Source: Devosia marina
Lineage (GTDB): Bacteria > Pseudomonadota > Alphaproteobacteria > Rhizobiales > Devosiaceae
Length of the DNA: 64,000 nt
Reading direction: 5' to 3'
Assembly (NCBI RefSeq): GCF_009758415.1
Contig: NZ_WQRF01000001.1
Coordinates: 496,001-560,000, forward strand
The translations under genes were made by a program, and so were the position numbers. Below are positions 1 to 9,239 of the stretch, piece after piece; the first letter of the stretch is position 1, and every line of letters begins with the position of its first letter. Below the pieces are notes generated by a model, which saw only the letters and a program-made list of their open reading frames with translations, did no database searches and was not told the origin of the DNA.

Positions 1-2
1 AG

Positions 3-56
3 GCCTTGGCGCAATTGTTGCGGGCCTATGTCGGATCGAGGATAGATCGCCGCTGA
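3..56 (+). CDS. possible C-terminal end of an upstream gene (partial)
   Basis: An open frame enters the window and stops at a TGA at 54-56. The 17 residues read like ordinary protein (ALAQLLRAYVGSRIDRR). It is too short to assign a family or to be sure that it is coding. Confidence 0.2.
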   Translation, partial: ALAQLLRAYVGSRIDRR

Positions 57-396
57 ACGCCCGCAATCAGCACACGCTTTTTCTTTCGGGCTCGCGTCTT
101 CGCGCCTACGACCATGCAATAGTTGCACACTAAGCCGAATATTCCGACCGACCGCGATGTCGGAGACAGCGCAGCCCCGTTTCGAGTTTGTCAGAGCAAG
201 GCGGCGTTACTTGTCTGGTGTTTAGCCACAATCTCGGGCCTTCGCAGCGCCAGGCCGCTTAGCCAGCCTGCAGGGCCAGGATATGCGCCTCCCTGAAGAA
301 CCCACGCGTCTTAAACATAACACTTTACCTAACAATTTTCATTAGAGTAGCCTTTGGTTAGCTAGAAAACAAAGAAGTTAGCTAACGGAGGGGAAG
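57..396. promoter_or_regulatory. leader of the carbohydrate locus with candidate LacI-type operators
   Basis: No gene is seen here. The last 80 bases become AT-rich, as a promoter would. The 10-bp palindrome GTTAGCTAAC lies at 377-386, a related GGTTAGCTAG at 356-365, and TTACCTAAC at 325-333. The same core recurs as an inverted pair before the lacI gene at 12304-12369. LacI-family repressors bind palindromes of this kind, so these are candidate operators for the regulator at 12385. The strong ribosome site GGAGGGG follows directly before the ATG at 397. Confidence 0.4.
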
Positions 397-2325
397 ATGA
401 GTCATATTAGCCGCAGGGCATTCATCGCGGCGTCGACCGCGTTTGCTGGGTCGCTCCTGATGTCAGGACTGGCGCGTGGTCAGTCCACGCCGGAGTCCGC
501 TTTTCTGCAGGCCGAGGTCGATTCCGGGGCATTGCCGCCTGTCGCCGAGCGCCTGCCGGTTAACCCGCTGGTGATTACTCCGCTGGAGCGGGCAGGGCAG
601 CAAGGCGGCGACTGGCAGCATGCGCTGGTGGGCGGGGGATCGCTCTCGATGCTGGTGCGATACCAGGGTTATGAACCGTTGGTCCGCTTTGATCCGGAAT
701 GGACCGGAGTCATTCCCAATGTGGCCGAAAGCTACGAAGTGAGCGCGGATTCAACAGAATACACCATCAAGCTGCGCGAGGGGCATAAATGGTCCGATGG
801 CCAGCCCTATACAACTGCCGATATCCAGTTCTGGTACGATGCCTATTTCACCGATGAGCAGACCAATCTTGGGCCCCAGTCATTCTGGGCGGTGGACGGC
901 GAAAAGGCCGTTCTTGAAGTGATCGACGAGACGACCTTCAAGGTCCGCTTCGCTGGCCCGAACGGCTTCTTCCTGCAGCAGCTTGCATGGGCTCAGAACG
1001 ATCAACTCACCCGCTGCCCCAAGCATTATCTCGAGCAGTTCCATATCCGTTACAATCCGGATGCCGACAAGCTGGCGCAGGAGGCCGGGATGGAAAGCTG
1101 GATCGCGCTTTTCCAGCGCGAGGTCGGCTTCCAGGATGACAATACCTTCTTCCAGAACGCCAATCGTCCAACCCTGAACGCCTGGTATTTCACCGAGGCG
1201 CCAGGGCAGAACACCGAAATATCGGTGGCTGTGCGCAATCCATTCTACTTCAAGGTCGACACGCAAGGCACACAACTGCCTTACTTCGATCGCGTGGTCT
1301 ATCAGATGGTCGCAGACCCCGAAGTGCTGCTGCTCAAGACTTTGCAGGGCGAAATCGACTTGATGGATCAGTACATCGCGACGCCTGCCAATAGGCCGAC
1401 CCTGTTTGATGGCATGGAAAGCGGCGATTACGGCTTCTACACCCTCAGGGAGACGGCTGCGAACGTCATGGTGTTCCAGCTCAATCTCAACCATACCGAT
1501 GCAACCAAGAACGAGTTGTTCAATACGGTCGAATTCCGCCAGGCGATGTCGCTTGCGGTAGATCGCCAGGCACTGATTGACGCAGTGTTTATCGGGCAGG
1601 GCAGCCCGGCACAGGCCTCGATCATTGAAGGCGATCCGCTTTACAATGAGCGCCTTGCCAAGGACTTCACCGAGTTCGATCCGGCACGGGCCAATGAGAT
1701 GCTCGATGCCATCGTGCCGGAAAAGGACGGGGAGGGCTACCGCCTCGACAAGGAAGGTCGCCGCCTGTCGATCATCTTCGAGATCGATCAGAGCCGGACA
1801 ACCTTCCTGGACATGTTCGAGCTGGCCATTCCCATGTTCCGCCAGGTGGGGCTGGATGTGCAAATGCGCACAATGGATCGATCGCTCTGGGAAGAACGGG
1901 TGCGGCGCGGTCGTGCCTTCGACGCCACGGCGCACCAGTTCGGCGCCAATTCTGGTCTCGCGGCCATGCTGGACGCGCGGTACTTTGTGCCGTTAAACGC
2001 CAATTCCCTCTATGCTCCCGGGTGGTCGCTCTACTTCACCCAGCCGGATAATCCTGACTCAATTGAGCCACCACCTGCCGTCAAGGCGCAACAAGATCTC
2101 TACCGTGAACTGACCGGCACAGGCGATGCGGCCCGGCAGCAAGAGATCATGGCGCAAATCCTTGAAAATGCTGCGGATCTGTTCATGACCTTCGGCGTCA
2201 GCCTGCCGGCCGATGGCTACGGCATCGTCAAGAACGACATGGTCAACGTGATGCAGTCCATGCCGAACTCGTTCGGCTGGCCGACGCCCGGACCTGCTCG
2301 ACCCGAGCAGTTCTTCAAGGGCTAG
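397..2325 (+). CDS. ABC transporter substrate-binding protein, SBP_bac_5 (oligopeptide/oligosaccharide) family, Tat-exported
   Basis: Periplasmic solute receptor of a DppA/OppA-type importer. The N-terminus carries a twin-arginine signal (SRRAFIAAS) and a hydrophobic segment ending near residue 28. The mature domain has family features, such as WSDGQPYTTADIQFWYDAY around residue 130. At 642 residues it is longer than DppA (about 535) and close to family members that bind oligosaccharides. It opens a locus of permeases, a double ATPase and two glycosidases, so a plant-type oligosaccharide is a more likely ligand than a peptide; that is inferred from neighbours only. The ATG at 397 has a strong ribosome site (GGAGGGG). 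Confidence 0.9.
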   Translation: MSHISRRAFIAASTAFAGSLLMSGLARGQSTPESAFLQAEVDSGALPPVAERLPVNPLVITPLERAGQQGGDWQHALVGGGSLSMLVRYQGYEPLVRFDPEWTGVIPNVAESYEVSADSTEYTIKLREGHKWSDGQPYTTADIQFWYDAYFTDEQTNLGPQSFWAVDGEKAVLEVIDETTFKVRFAGPNGFFLQQLAWAQNDQLTRCPKHYLEQFHIRYNPDADKLAQEAGMESWIALFQREVGFQDDNTFFQNANRPTLNAWYFTEAPGQNTEISVAVRNPFYFKVDTQGTQLPYFDRVVYQMVADPEVLLLKTLQGEIDLMDQYIATPANRPTLFDGMESGDYGFYTLRETAANVMVFQLNLNHTDATKNELFNTVEFRQAMSLAVDRQALIDAVFIGQGSPAQASIIEGDPLYNERLAKDFTEFDPARANEMLDAIVPEKDGEGYRLDKEGRRLSIIFEIDQSRTTFLDMFELAIPMFRQVGLDVQMRTMDRSLWEERVRRGRAFDATAHQFGANSGLAAMLDARYFVPLNANSLYAPGWSLYFTQPDNPDSIEPPPAVKAQQDLYRELTGTGDAARQQEIMAQILENAADLFMTFGVSLPADGYGIVKNDMVNVMQSMPNSFGWPTPGPARPEQFFKG

Positions 2326-2356
2326 CCAGCCGTTACTCCGCGTCCTCTCGACGCTG

Positions 2357-2380
2357 GCGCCGACCTCACGGGGTCGGCGC
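2357..2380. promoter_or_regulatory. intercistronic hairpin after the binding-protein gene
   Basis: A perfect 9-bp stem (GCGCCGACC / GGTCGGCGC) with a 6-nt loop lies between the binding-protein gene and the rest of the operon. No T-run follows, so it is not a classic terminator. Hairpins here commonly protect the upstream mRNA and give the binding protein higher expression than the permeases. Confidence 0.45.
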
Positions 2381-2409
2381 TCCTCTAAACTCGCACCCAA
2401 AAGATTGCC

Positions 2410-4518
2410 ATGCTCGACGCTGCACCCAAATCGACCGATCACCTGCGCACTCCGGACTGGTACCGGACGGCTACGCGCTGGACCCAGTTGACGCTGGCGG
2501 AAGACGATCCAATCCGTTTCGACCCGGCCTTTTGGGTGGACGTGTTCAAGCGGACGCAATCCAACGCCACGTGTATCAGTGCGGGCGGCTATGTGGCCTA
2601 TTATCCAAGCAAGGTCCCGCTGCACTATGTCAGCAAATTCCTCGGCGATACCGACCCGTTTGGGGCACTTGTCGAGGGCGCACGGCAGCTCGATATGCAC
2701 GTTATGGCTCGCGTCGATCCGCACGCCATCCATCAGGATGCCGCAGATGCCCATCCAGAGTGGGTGATGGTGGATCGGGCCGGCAATCGCATGCGGCACT
2801 GGGCTTTTCCGGATGTGTGGGTTACCTGCGCCTATTCGGATTACAACTTCAAGTTCATGCCCGAGGTGCTGCGGGAGATCACCGCGAACTACGACATCGA
2901 CGCCATTTTCGCCAACCGCTGGCAGGGCCACGGGGTGTGCTATTGCGACGCTTGCCGCACCGATTTCAGGGCTGCATCGGGGCATGAGCTACCATTGACC
3001 AATAGTCTCGATGACCCGGCCTGGCTGGCTTGGGGTGCATGGCGCCGCAGCAAGCTCAGCCGGCTCGTGGTTGAATGGGACGAGGCGATGAAGGCCATCA
3101 AGCCCCATACCAGCTTCATTCCGAACATGGGTTCGGTTTCGCTGATGGAATTCGACCTGCCGATAATCGAGAAATACTGTCCGTTCCTCTGCGTGGACGA
3201 TCAGGGCAGACAGGGGACCGAACCGGTCTGGATGAGCGGCCGGAACGGCAAGCGCATGCGCGCCACTTTCCGCGATCGTCCGGCCATTCTCATCACGTCT
3301 ATCGGCCCGGAGGAGGCTCATCGCTGGAAGGATGCGGTCACGCTCGGTCCCGAGATCCAGGCCTGGATCGATAGCGGCACCACACAGGGCCTGTTGTCCT
3401 GGTTCACCAAATTTAATGGCGTCGTCCCCGATGAGCGCTGGATTGCGCCAGTGGCCGACAGTTTCGCCCTGCACGCCCGGCTCGAGCCCGCATTGGCCGA
3501 AACAGTCCCGACGGCGGAGATCGCCATTCTAGATCCCACGACCACTCTCAGACATTACGATCACGCCTCGCGCCGTGAGGCCGAGGCCCATGACCTTGGA
3601 TTCTACCAGGCGCTGGTCGAGGCGCGGCTGCCATTCGAAATGCTTTCTGATGCCGCTATGACACCGGAGCGGATGGACCAGTACAAGGTTCTGATCCTGG
3701 CCAACTCGACCTGCCTTTCCCAAGAGCAGGCAGAGGCGATCAAGGCCTATGTGTCGCGTGGCGGGTCGCTGGTCGTGGCGCATGAAACGGGCACACGGAC
3801 GCCAGGCAATGAGGCACGCCAAAATCCGCTGCTGGCTGACCTGCTGGGTTACACGGTCACTCGCCCCGTGCGCGGACCGGTCAAGAACACCTATGTAGCA
3901 CTCAATGGCGAGCATCCGATCACCCGGGGCTTTGATGGGGCGGCCCGTATCATGGGCGGAACGCAACTGATCGGCGTGGACGCCGCACCAGACACCGTCC
4001 ATCCCTTTCTTTATGTACCGGACTTCCCTGATCTGCCAATGGAGGAGGTCTATCCGCGCCAGGCGCCCCAAGGTGCAGCCGTGATTGCGCGCGAGCATGA
4101 AGGCGGCGGGCGCACAGTCTATATTCCGTGGAATATCGGGGCGATCTTCTGGGAAGTCCTGGCGGGCGATCATGCGCGGCTGATCGCCAACAGCGTTCAT
4201 TGGGCGCTCGGCAAGAGACCCGATGTCGAACTCGAGGGCAGGGGCGTGGTCGACCTGTCGGTGCGTGAAGGCGAGGGGACACTGCTGGTCCTTATCAACA
4301 ACCTTACAAATCCGATGATGATGAAGGGACCGATCCGCGAGGTCTATCCGATCGGGCCGCTCACGGTCTCAGTTCGCGTCCCTGAAGGCCGTTCCCTTCG
4401 TCGGGCTCGTCGCGCCGCGAGTGGGGACGAGCTTGAATTCACGCTTGCCGAAGGCCGCGTTCGTGTCAGCATCGCACAATTGTCGAGCCTGGACGCGATT
4501 CAGTTCGACTGGAGCTGA
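2410..4518 (+). CDS. glycoside hydrolase, GHL6-like TIM barrel with beta-galactosidase-type trimerisation domain
   Basis: Probable cytoplasmic glycosidase; no signal peptide. Residues 1-360 read as a TIM barrel of the hypothetical glycosyl hydrolase (GHL6/amylase-like) type, with YDIDAIFANRWQGHG near residue 160 followed by a paired-cysteine segment (CYCDAC) that may bind zinc. Residues 370-600 resemble the glutamine-amidotransferase-like trimerisation domain of GH42 enzymes (YKVLILANSTCLSQEQ, YVSRGGSLVVAHETG). It lies inside the transporter operon, 84 bp after the receptor gene and 21 bp before the first permease. This suggests it hydrolyses the imported oligosaccharide. Exact family and linkage cannot be read from sequence alone. 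Confidence 0.7.
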   Translation: MLDAAPKSTDHLRTPDWYRTATRWTQLTLAEDDPIRFDPAFWVDVFKRTQSNATCISAGGYVAYYPSKVPLHYVSKFLGDTDPFGALVEGARQLDMHVMARVDPHAIHQDAADAHPEWVMVDRAGNRMRHWAFPDVWVTCAYSDYNFKFMPEVLREITANYDIDAIFANRWQGHGVCYCDACRTDFRAASGHELPLTNSLDDPAWLAWGAWRRSKLSRLVVEWDEAMKAIKPHTSFIPNMGSVSLMEFDLPIIEKYCPFLCVDDQGRQGTEPVWMSGRNGKRMRATFRDRPAILITSIGPEEAHRWKDAVTLGPEIQAWIDSGTTQGLLSWFTKFNGVVPDERWIAPVADSFALHARLEPALAETVPTAEIAILDPTTTLRHYDHASRREAEAHDLGFYQALVEARLPFEMLSDAAMTPERMDQYKVLILANSTCLSQEQAEAIKAYVSRGGSLVVAHETGTRTPGNEARQNPLLADLLGYTVTRPVRGPVKNTYVALNGEHPITRGFDGAARIMGGTQLIGVDAAPDTVHPFLYVPDFPDLPMEEVYPRQAPQGAAVIAREHEGGGRTVYIPWNIGAIFWEVLAGDHARLIANSVHWALGKRPDVELEGRGVVDLSVREGEGTLLVLINNLTNPMMMKGPIREVYPIGPLTVSVRVPEGRSLRRARRAASGDELEFTLAEGRVRVSIAQLSSLDAIQFDWS

Positions 4519-4539
4519 TGCGGGCGGGAGGAGACGCTC

Positions 4540-5526
4540 ATGTTGCGCTATGTCATCAAACGGATCCTGTACATGATCCCGACATTGTTCGGGCTGTCGC
4601 TGATCGCGTTCATGATTATCCAGCTGCCGCCTGGCGACTATGTGACCTCAATGATCGCGTCCATGCAGGACTCGGGGGCCAATGTTGACCCCCGTCAGGT
4701 CGAGCGGCTGCGCGAGATATACGGCTTTAATGACCCGATCTGGGTGCAGTATTTCAAGTGGATCAGCGGCATTCTGCTGCGCGGCGATTTTGGCTATTCC
4801 TTTGAGTGGAACCGGCCGGTTGCCGAGCTGATCTGGGAGCGCATGGGCTCGACGCTGGCGATTTCCATCGCCTCGCTGCTTTTCGTCTGGGCGGTGGCCC
4901 TGCCAATCGGCATCTATTCGGCGGTGCGCCGTCACACCGTCGGCGATTATTTCTTTACCTTGGTGGGCTTCGTCGGCCTCGCCGTGCCCAATTTCATCTT
5001 GGCGCTGGCGCTGATGTACTTCAGCTACCGTTATTTCGGCCAGAGCGTGGGTGGCTTGTTCTCGCCCGAATATGTCGAAGCGCCCTGGAGCTGGGGCAAA
5101 TTCGTGGACCTTCTGGGCCATCTGTGGATACCGATCATTGTCATCGGCACATCGGGAACGGCTGCCCTGATCCGGGTGTTGCGCGCTAACCTGTCGGACG
5201 AGTTGCACAAGCCCTACGTGATCACCGCCAAGGCAAAAGGTCTGCCGGGCTACAAGGTGGTGCTGAAGTATCCGGTGCGGATCGCGCTGAATCCATTCGT
5301 GTCAGCTATCGGCTGGGTGCTACCGGAACTGATTTCAGGCGTGACCATCACCGCCATTGTACTCAACCTGCCCACCGCCGGGCCGCTACTGCTGCGCTCC
5401 CTGATTAGCCAGGACATGTACTTGGCAGGCAGTTTCATCCTGCTCATGGGGGTGCTCACCCTGATCGGCATGCTGGTGTCCGACCTGCTGCTCGCCCTTC
5501 TCGATCCTCGAATCCGGTTCACATGA
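4540..5526 (+). CDS. ABC transporter permease, DppB/OppB type
   Basis: First membrane subunit of the importer. It starts with the typical MLRYVIKRILYMIPTLFGLS segment, has about six hydrophobic helices, and keeps the cytoplasmic coupling loop (DELHKPYVITAKAKGLP near residue 220). Length 328 is normal for DppB. It has a ribosome site GGGAGGAG just before the ATG, and its stop overlaps the next permease start. It forms a heterodimeric channel with the following gene product. Confidence 0.92.
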   Translation: MLRYVIKRILYMIPTLFGLSLIAFMIIQLPPGDYVTSMIASMQDSGANVDPRQVERLREIYGFNDPIWVQYFKWISGILLRGDFGYSFEWNRPVAELIWERMGSTLAISIASLLFVWAVALPIGIYSAVRRHTVGDYFFTLVGFVGLAVPNFILALALMYFSYRYFGQSVGGLFSPEYVEAPWSWGKFVDLLGHLWIPIIVIGTSGTAALIRVLRANLSDELHKPYVITAKAKGLPGYKVVLKYPVRIALNPFVSAIGWVLPELISGVTITAIVLNLPTAGPLLLRSLISQDMYLAGSFILLMGVLTLIGMLVSDLLLALLDPRIRFT

Positions 5527-6701
5527 TGACAGTTCATACCTTCATCGACGAGGAGCCCGAAACCGGGCCATCGACCACGCCGCTCAAGCCCAGCAAGGCG
5601 ACAAGCGATATGGGCGATGCAAACCAGTGGACGCTGATCTGGTACAAATTCTCGCGCAACAAGCTGGCGGTGGTTTCCGGTTTCGTTATCCTGTTCTTCT
5701 GCCTCGTGGGGCTGTTTGCAGAAGTGCTGGCGCCGTCCGTGCCGGATGCGTCGCGTCCGCAATTCACCAATGCACCGCCGCAGAACCTGGGCTTTTTCGT
5801 CACCGATGCGGACGGCTCCAGCCGCTTTCAGCTTCATGTGACCGGCTACACCATGGAAGTCGATCCCGCCTCCCTGCGCCGCAGCTACGTTGTCGATCCT
5901 GAGCAGATCGTTCCGGTCGGGCTGTTCGTCCAAGGCGCACCCTACAAAATGTGGGGGCTGTTTGACGCCAATATTCATCTGTTGGGGCCCGTCAACCACG
6001 ACGACACGATGTATCTGCTTGGCACCGACCGGCTCGGGCGCGATCTGCTGAGCCGGCTGATCCATGGCACCCGCATCTCCATGTCGATCGGTCTGGTCGG
6101 GGTCAGCATAAGCCTCGTGCTCGGAGTGATATTGGGGGCGCTGTCCGGCTTCTATGGCGGGGTGGTCGACACCGTGATCCAGCGCGTCATCGAGGTCATT
6201 TCCTCAATGCCCACCATTCCCCTCTGGCTCGGTCTGGCGGCGGCCATCCCCCTCACCTGGTCGCCATTAATGGTCTATTTCATTATTACTCTGATCGTGT
6301 CGCTTTTTGGCTGGACGGGCCTGGCGCGCGAGGTGCGCGGCCGGTTCTTCGCACTGCGCGGAGAAGACTTTGTCACCGCAGCCAAGCTTGACGGATCGAG
6401 CGAGCGGCGCGTCATATTCCGACACATCCTGCCATCGCTCACCAGCCACATCCTGGCAGTCGTGACGCTGGCGCTGCCAACCATGATCGTGGCCGAAACG
6501 GCGCTGAGTTTCCTTGGCATCGGCCTCAAGGCGCCAATCGTGTCTTGGGGCGTCCTGCTGCAGGAAGCGCAGAACGTGCGCACCATCGCCAATGCGTCCT
6601 GGCAACTCGTCTGGCCGGCAGGGGCCGTTGTCGTGACCGTGTTGGCCTATAACTTTCTTGGTGACGGTCTCCGCGATGCCGCCGACCCCTATGAGGCCTG
6701 A
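5523..6701 (+). CDS. ABC transporter permease, DppC/OppC type with enlarged periplasmic insertion
   Basis: Second membrane subunit. The N-terminal cytoplasmic stretch is followed by a first helix (residues 50-70) and then a long periplasmic insertion of about 100 residues before YLLGTDRLGRDLLSRLIHG. The C-terminal half has the coupling loop (RGEDFVTAAKLDGSSERR). The insertion makes it 392 residues, against about 300 for E. coli DppC; this longer form is known in oligosaccharide-type importers. It overlaps the upstream permease by 4 bp (ATGA), indicating translational coupling. Confidence 0.92.
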   Translation: MMTVHTFIDEEPETGPSTTPLKPSKATSDMGDANQWTLIWYKFSRNKLAVVSGFVILFFCLVGLFAEVLAPSVPDASRPQFTNAPPQNLGFFVTDADGSSRFQLHVTGYTMEVDPASLRRSYVVDPEQIVPVGLFVQGAPYKMWGLFDANIHLLGPVNHDDTMYLLGTDRLGRDLLSRLIHGTRISMSIGLVGVSISLVLGVILGALSGFYGGVVDTVIQRVIEVISSMPTIPLWLGLAAAIPLTWSPLMVYFIITLIVSLFGWTGLAREVRGRFFALRGEDFVTAAKLDGSSERRVIFRHILPSLTSHILAVVTLALPTMIVAETALSFLGIGLKAPIVSWGVLLQEAQNVRTIANASWQLVWPAGAVVVTVLAYNFLGDGLRDAADPYEA

Positions 6702-6704
6702 TCC

Positions 6705-8438
6705 ATGCTGACCAGTCCGGAAATGACCGCCAGAACCGCTGATCTCGACGAGGATGTTGTCCTTGAGGTCCAGGATCTCAGTCTCGACTTCCGCTTGCGC
6801 ACCGAAGTCTTGCACGCTGCCCGCAACGTTAACCTCAAGCTGCGCCGGGGCAAGACGCTGTGCCTGGTCGGCGAGAGCGGCTCGGGCAAGAGCGTCACGG
6901 CGCGGGCGCTCATGCATATTATCGACCGCAACGGCGCGATTGCCGGTGGCCGCATCCTGCTCAAGGACCAGAAGGGCGACATCGACATCGCCACACTGGA
7001 TGAACGCGGCAAAGAGCTGCTCTCGATCCGTGGCGGCCGCATAGGACTGATCTTTCAGGAACCGATGAGCTCGCTGTCACCGGTTCACACCATTGGCAGC
7101 CAGATCATCGAGGCGGTTCGGCTGCACAGCAGGATGAACAAGTCCGAGGCGCGCGAGCGCACCATCGACTTGCTGCGGCAGGTGGAAATCCCAAATCCCG
7201 ACAAGATGGTGGACCGCTACACGTTCGAGTTTTCCGGCGGTATGCGTCAGCGTGCCATGATCGCGATGGCTCTTGCTTCTGACCCTGACATTCTGATCGC
7301 CGACGAACCGACGACCGCGCTCGATGTCACGACGCAGGCTGAAATACTCGACCTCATCAAGAGGCTGCAGGAAAGCCGCAGCATGGCCATGCTGCTAATC
7401 ACCCATGACATGGGGGTGGTCGCCGAGGTCGCGGATGAAGTGGCGGTCATGCATTTCGGGCGCATTGTCGAGTTCGGCAGTGTCGATGAGATCTTCTACA
7501 CGCCCAAGCACGCCTATACCCAGCGCCTGCTGGATTCGACCGTAAAGCTGGAACAGAACCGCCGCGCGGCGACGCGAGTGGAAACGCCTGTGGGCCAAGA
7601 GATTATCCTTTCTGCTCGCAATTTGACCAAGGTGTATGGTGCGACAAAGGGCTGGCTCGGAGGCAAAAGTTTCGCGCTCAAGGCTGTCGACGATGTCAGC
7701 TTCGATCTACGCGCCGGAGAAAATCTGGGTATTGTGGGCGAAAGCGGGTCGGGCAAGACTACGCTGGGGCGGATGCTGCTGCGCACGGTTGAGCCGACCT
7801 CAGGCGATGTCACCTTCTTTGGGCAGGAGGCCCCGGTTGAGGTCACTGGACTGAGCAAGCGGGGACTGCGCGATTTTCATCGCCAGGTTCGGCTCGTTTT
7901 TCAGGATCCGTTCGCTTCGCTCAACCCGCGCATGACCGTTCGCGACATAGTTGGTGACCCCCTCGTGGTGGCCAGCACACTAAGTGGCAAGGCGCTGGAC
8001 GACCGGGTGGCCGAATTGCTTGAGCTTGTGGGTCTGGACCCCGCAATGCGCGAGCGATATCCGCATGCGTTCTCTGGGGGACAGCGGCAACGCATCGGCA
8101 TTGCGCGGGCGCTGGCGCTGGATCCACGGATTATCATCGCCGATGAAGCCACGGCGGCGCTCGACGTCTCGATCCGCGCGCAAATTCTGGACCTGCTGTT
8201 GTCGATCCAGAAGCGGCTCGACCTCAGCTTCATCTTCATCTCCCACGATATCTCAGTAGTCCGTTATTTCTGTGACCGGGTCGCGGTGATGCATCGCGGC
8301 AAACTGGTTGAGCTGGGAACGGCCGAACAGATCTGTACCGCACCTCGTGAGGCCTACACCAAGAGCCTGATCTCGGCGGTGCCCAACCCTGATCCGCGCA
8401 ACAAGCGGATGATGCATCGCACCCGGTTCCGTGCCTAG
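6705..8438 (+). CDS. fused double ABC ATPase (DppD-DppF type)
   Basis: Energising subunit of the importer with two nucleotide-binding domains in one chain. The first has Walker A GESGSGKS near residue 60, signature FSGGMRQR and Walker B ILIADEPTTALD. The second has GESGSGKT near residue 350, FSGGQRQR and IIIADEATAALD. The 577-residue fusion replaces separate DppD and DppF. It starts 3 bp after the second permease and is followed by sugar-acid enzymes. Confidence 0.93.
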   Translation: MLTSPEMTARTADLDEDVVLEVQDLSLDFRLRTEVLHAARNVNLKLRRGKTLCLVGESGSGKSVTARALMHIIDRNGAIAGGRILLKDQKGDIDIATLDERGKELLSIRGGRIGLIFQEPMSSLSPVHTIGSQIIEAVRLHSRMNKSEARERTIDLLRQVEIPNPDKMVDRYTFEFSGGMRQRAMIAMALASDPDILIADEPTTALDVTTQAEILDLIKRLQESRSMAMLLITHDMGVVAEVADEVAVMHFGRIVEFGSVDEIFYTPKHAYTQRLLDSTVKLEQNRRAATRVETPVGQEIILSARNLTKVYGATKGWLGGKSFALKAVDDVSFDLRAGENLGIVGESGSGKTTLGRMLLRTVEPTSGDVTFFGQEAPVEVTGLSKRGLRDFHRQVRLVFQDPFASLNPRMTVRDIVGDPLVVASTLSGKALDDRVAELLELVGLDPAMRERYPHAFSGGQRQRIGIARALALDPRIIIADEATAALDVSIRAQILDLLLSIQKRLDLSFIFISHDISVVRYFCDRVAVMHRGKLVELGTAEQICTAPREAYTKSLISAVPNPDPRNKRMMHRTRFRA

Positions 8439-8450
8439 AAGGATTATCTC

Positions 8451-9236
8451 GTGCCAAGATTTGCCGCCAATCTATCGTTTTTGTACCAGGAAGTCCCCCT
8501 TATCGAACGCATCGCCAAAGCCGCCGCAGACGGCTTCGGAGCCGTCGAATATGTTTCGCCATACGAACTGGACAAGCACGAAATCGCGGACGCTCTGGGC
8601 CAGGCCGGTGTCGGCCAGGCCCTATTCAACCTTCCTGCCGGGGATTGGGCTGCGGGTGAACGTGGCATTGCCTGCCTTCCCGATCGCATCGAAGAATTCC
8701 GGGCCGGTCTGGATAAGGCCGTGAGCTATGCCCGGACGTTGAATTGCCCGATGGTCAATTGCCTGGCCGGGCTTGCTCCGGAAGGAGCGGATGCAGCACT
8801 GCTGGACCGGACGTTGGCGGATAATCTTGCTTATGCGGCACCGCGTCTCGCCGATGCAGGCATCGCGCTGGTTTTTGAACCGATCAATCGCCGCGACATG
8901 CCGCGTTATCATGTGTCCACGACAAATCATGCCGAGACGATCATGGCCATGGCCGGCGTGGATAACCTCAAGATTCAGTATGATTTCTACCACATGCAGA
9001 TTTCGCAGGGGGATCTGGTCCCCACATTCGAACGCCTGTTCGACCGGATCGGTCATGTGCAGATCGCTGACAACCCGGGCCGCAACGAGCCTGGCACCGG
9101 TGAAATCAATTATGGCTTTGTGCTCGCTGCGCTCGACCGGCTGGGATACGCCGGTTGGGTGGGCTGCGAATACAAACCGGCGACAACCACAAGTGCGGGC
9201 CTGGACTGGATGGCTCCCTATCGGAAGGAGGGTTGA
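8451..9236 (+). CDS. hyi: hydroxypyruvate isomerase family protein (Hyi-like)
   Basis: A TIM-barrel sugar isomerase of the Hyi family, which interconverts hydroxypyruvate and tartronate semialdehyde. Family signatures are clear: FEPINRRDMPRY (metal-binding glutamate), YDFYHMQ, HVQIADNPGRNEPGTGEINY and a final GCEYKP. Length 261 matches. The GTG start at 8451 has AGAAGGA upstream and lies 12 bp after the ATPase stop. The reductase after it uses the product of this reaction, so the pair would send three-carbon sugar acids to D-glycerate. Other Hyi-like proteins isomerise different ketoses, so the substrate is uncertain. Confidence 0.8.
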   Translation: MPRFAANLSFLYQEVPLIERIAKAAADGFGAVEYVSPYELDKHEIADALGQAGVGQALFNLPAGDWAAGERGIACLPDRIEEFRAGLDKAVSYARTLNCPMVNCLAGLAPEGADAALLDRTLADNLAYAAPRLADAGIALVFEPINRRDMPRYHVSTTNHAETIMAMAGVDNLKIQYDFYHMQISQGDLVPTFERLFDRIGHVQIADNPGRNEPGTGEINYGFVLAALDRLGYAGWVGCEYKPATTTSAGLDWMAPYRKEG

Positions 9237-9239
9237 TCG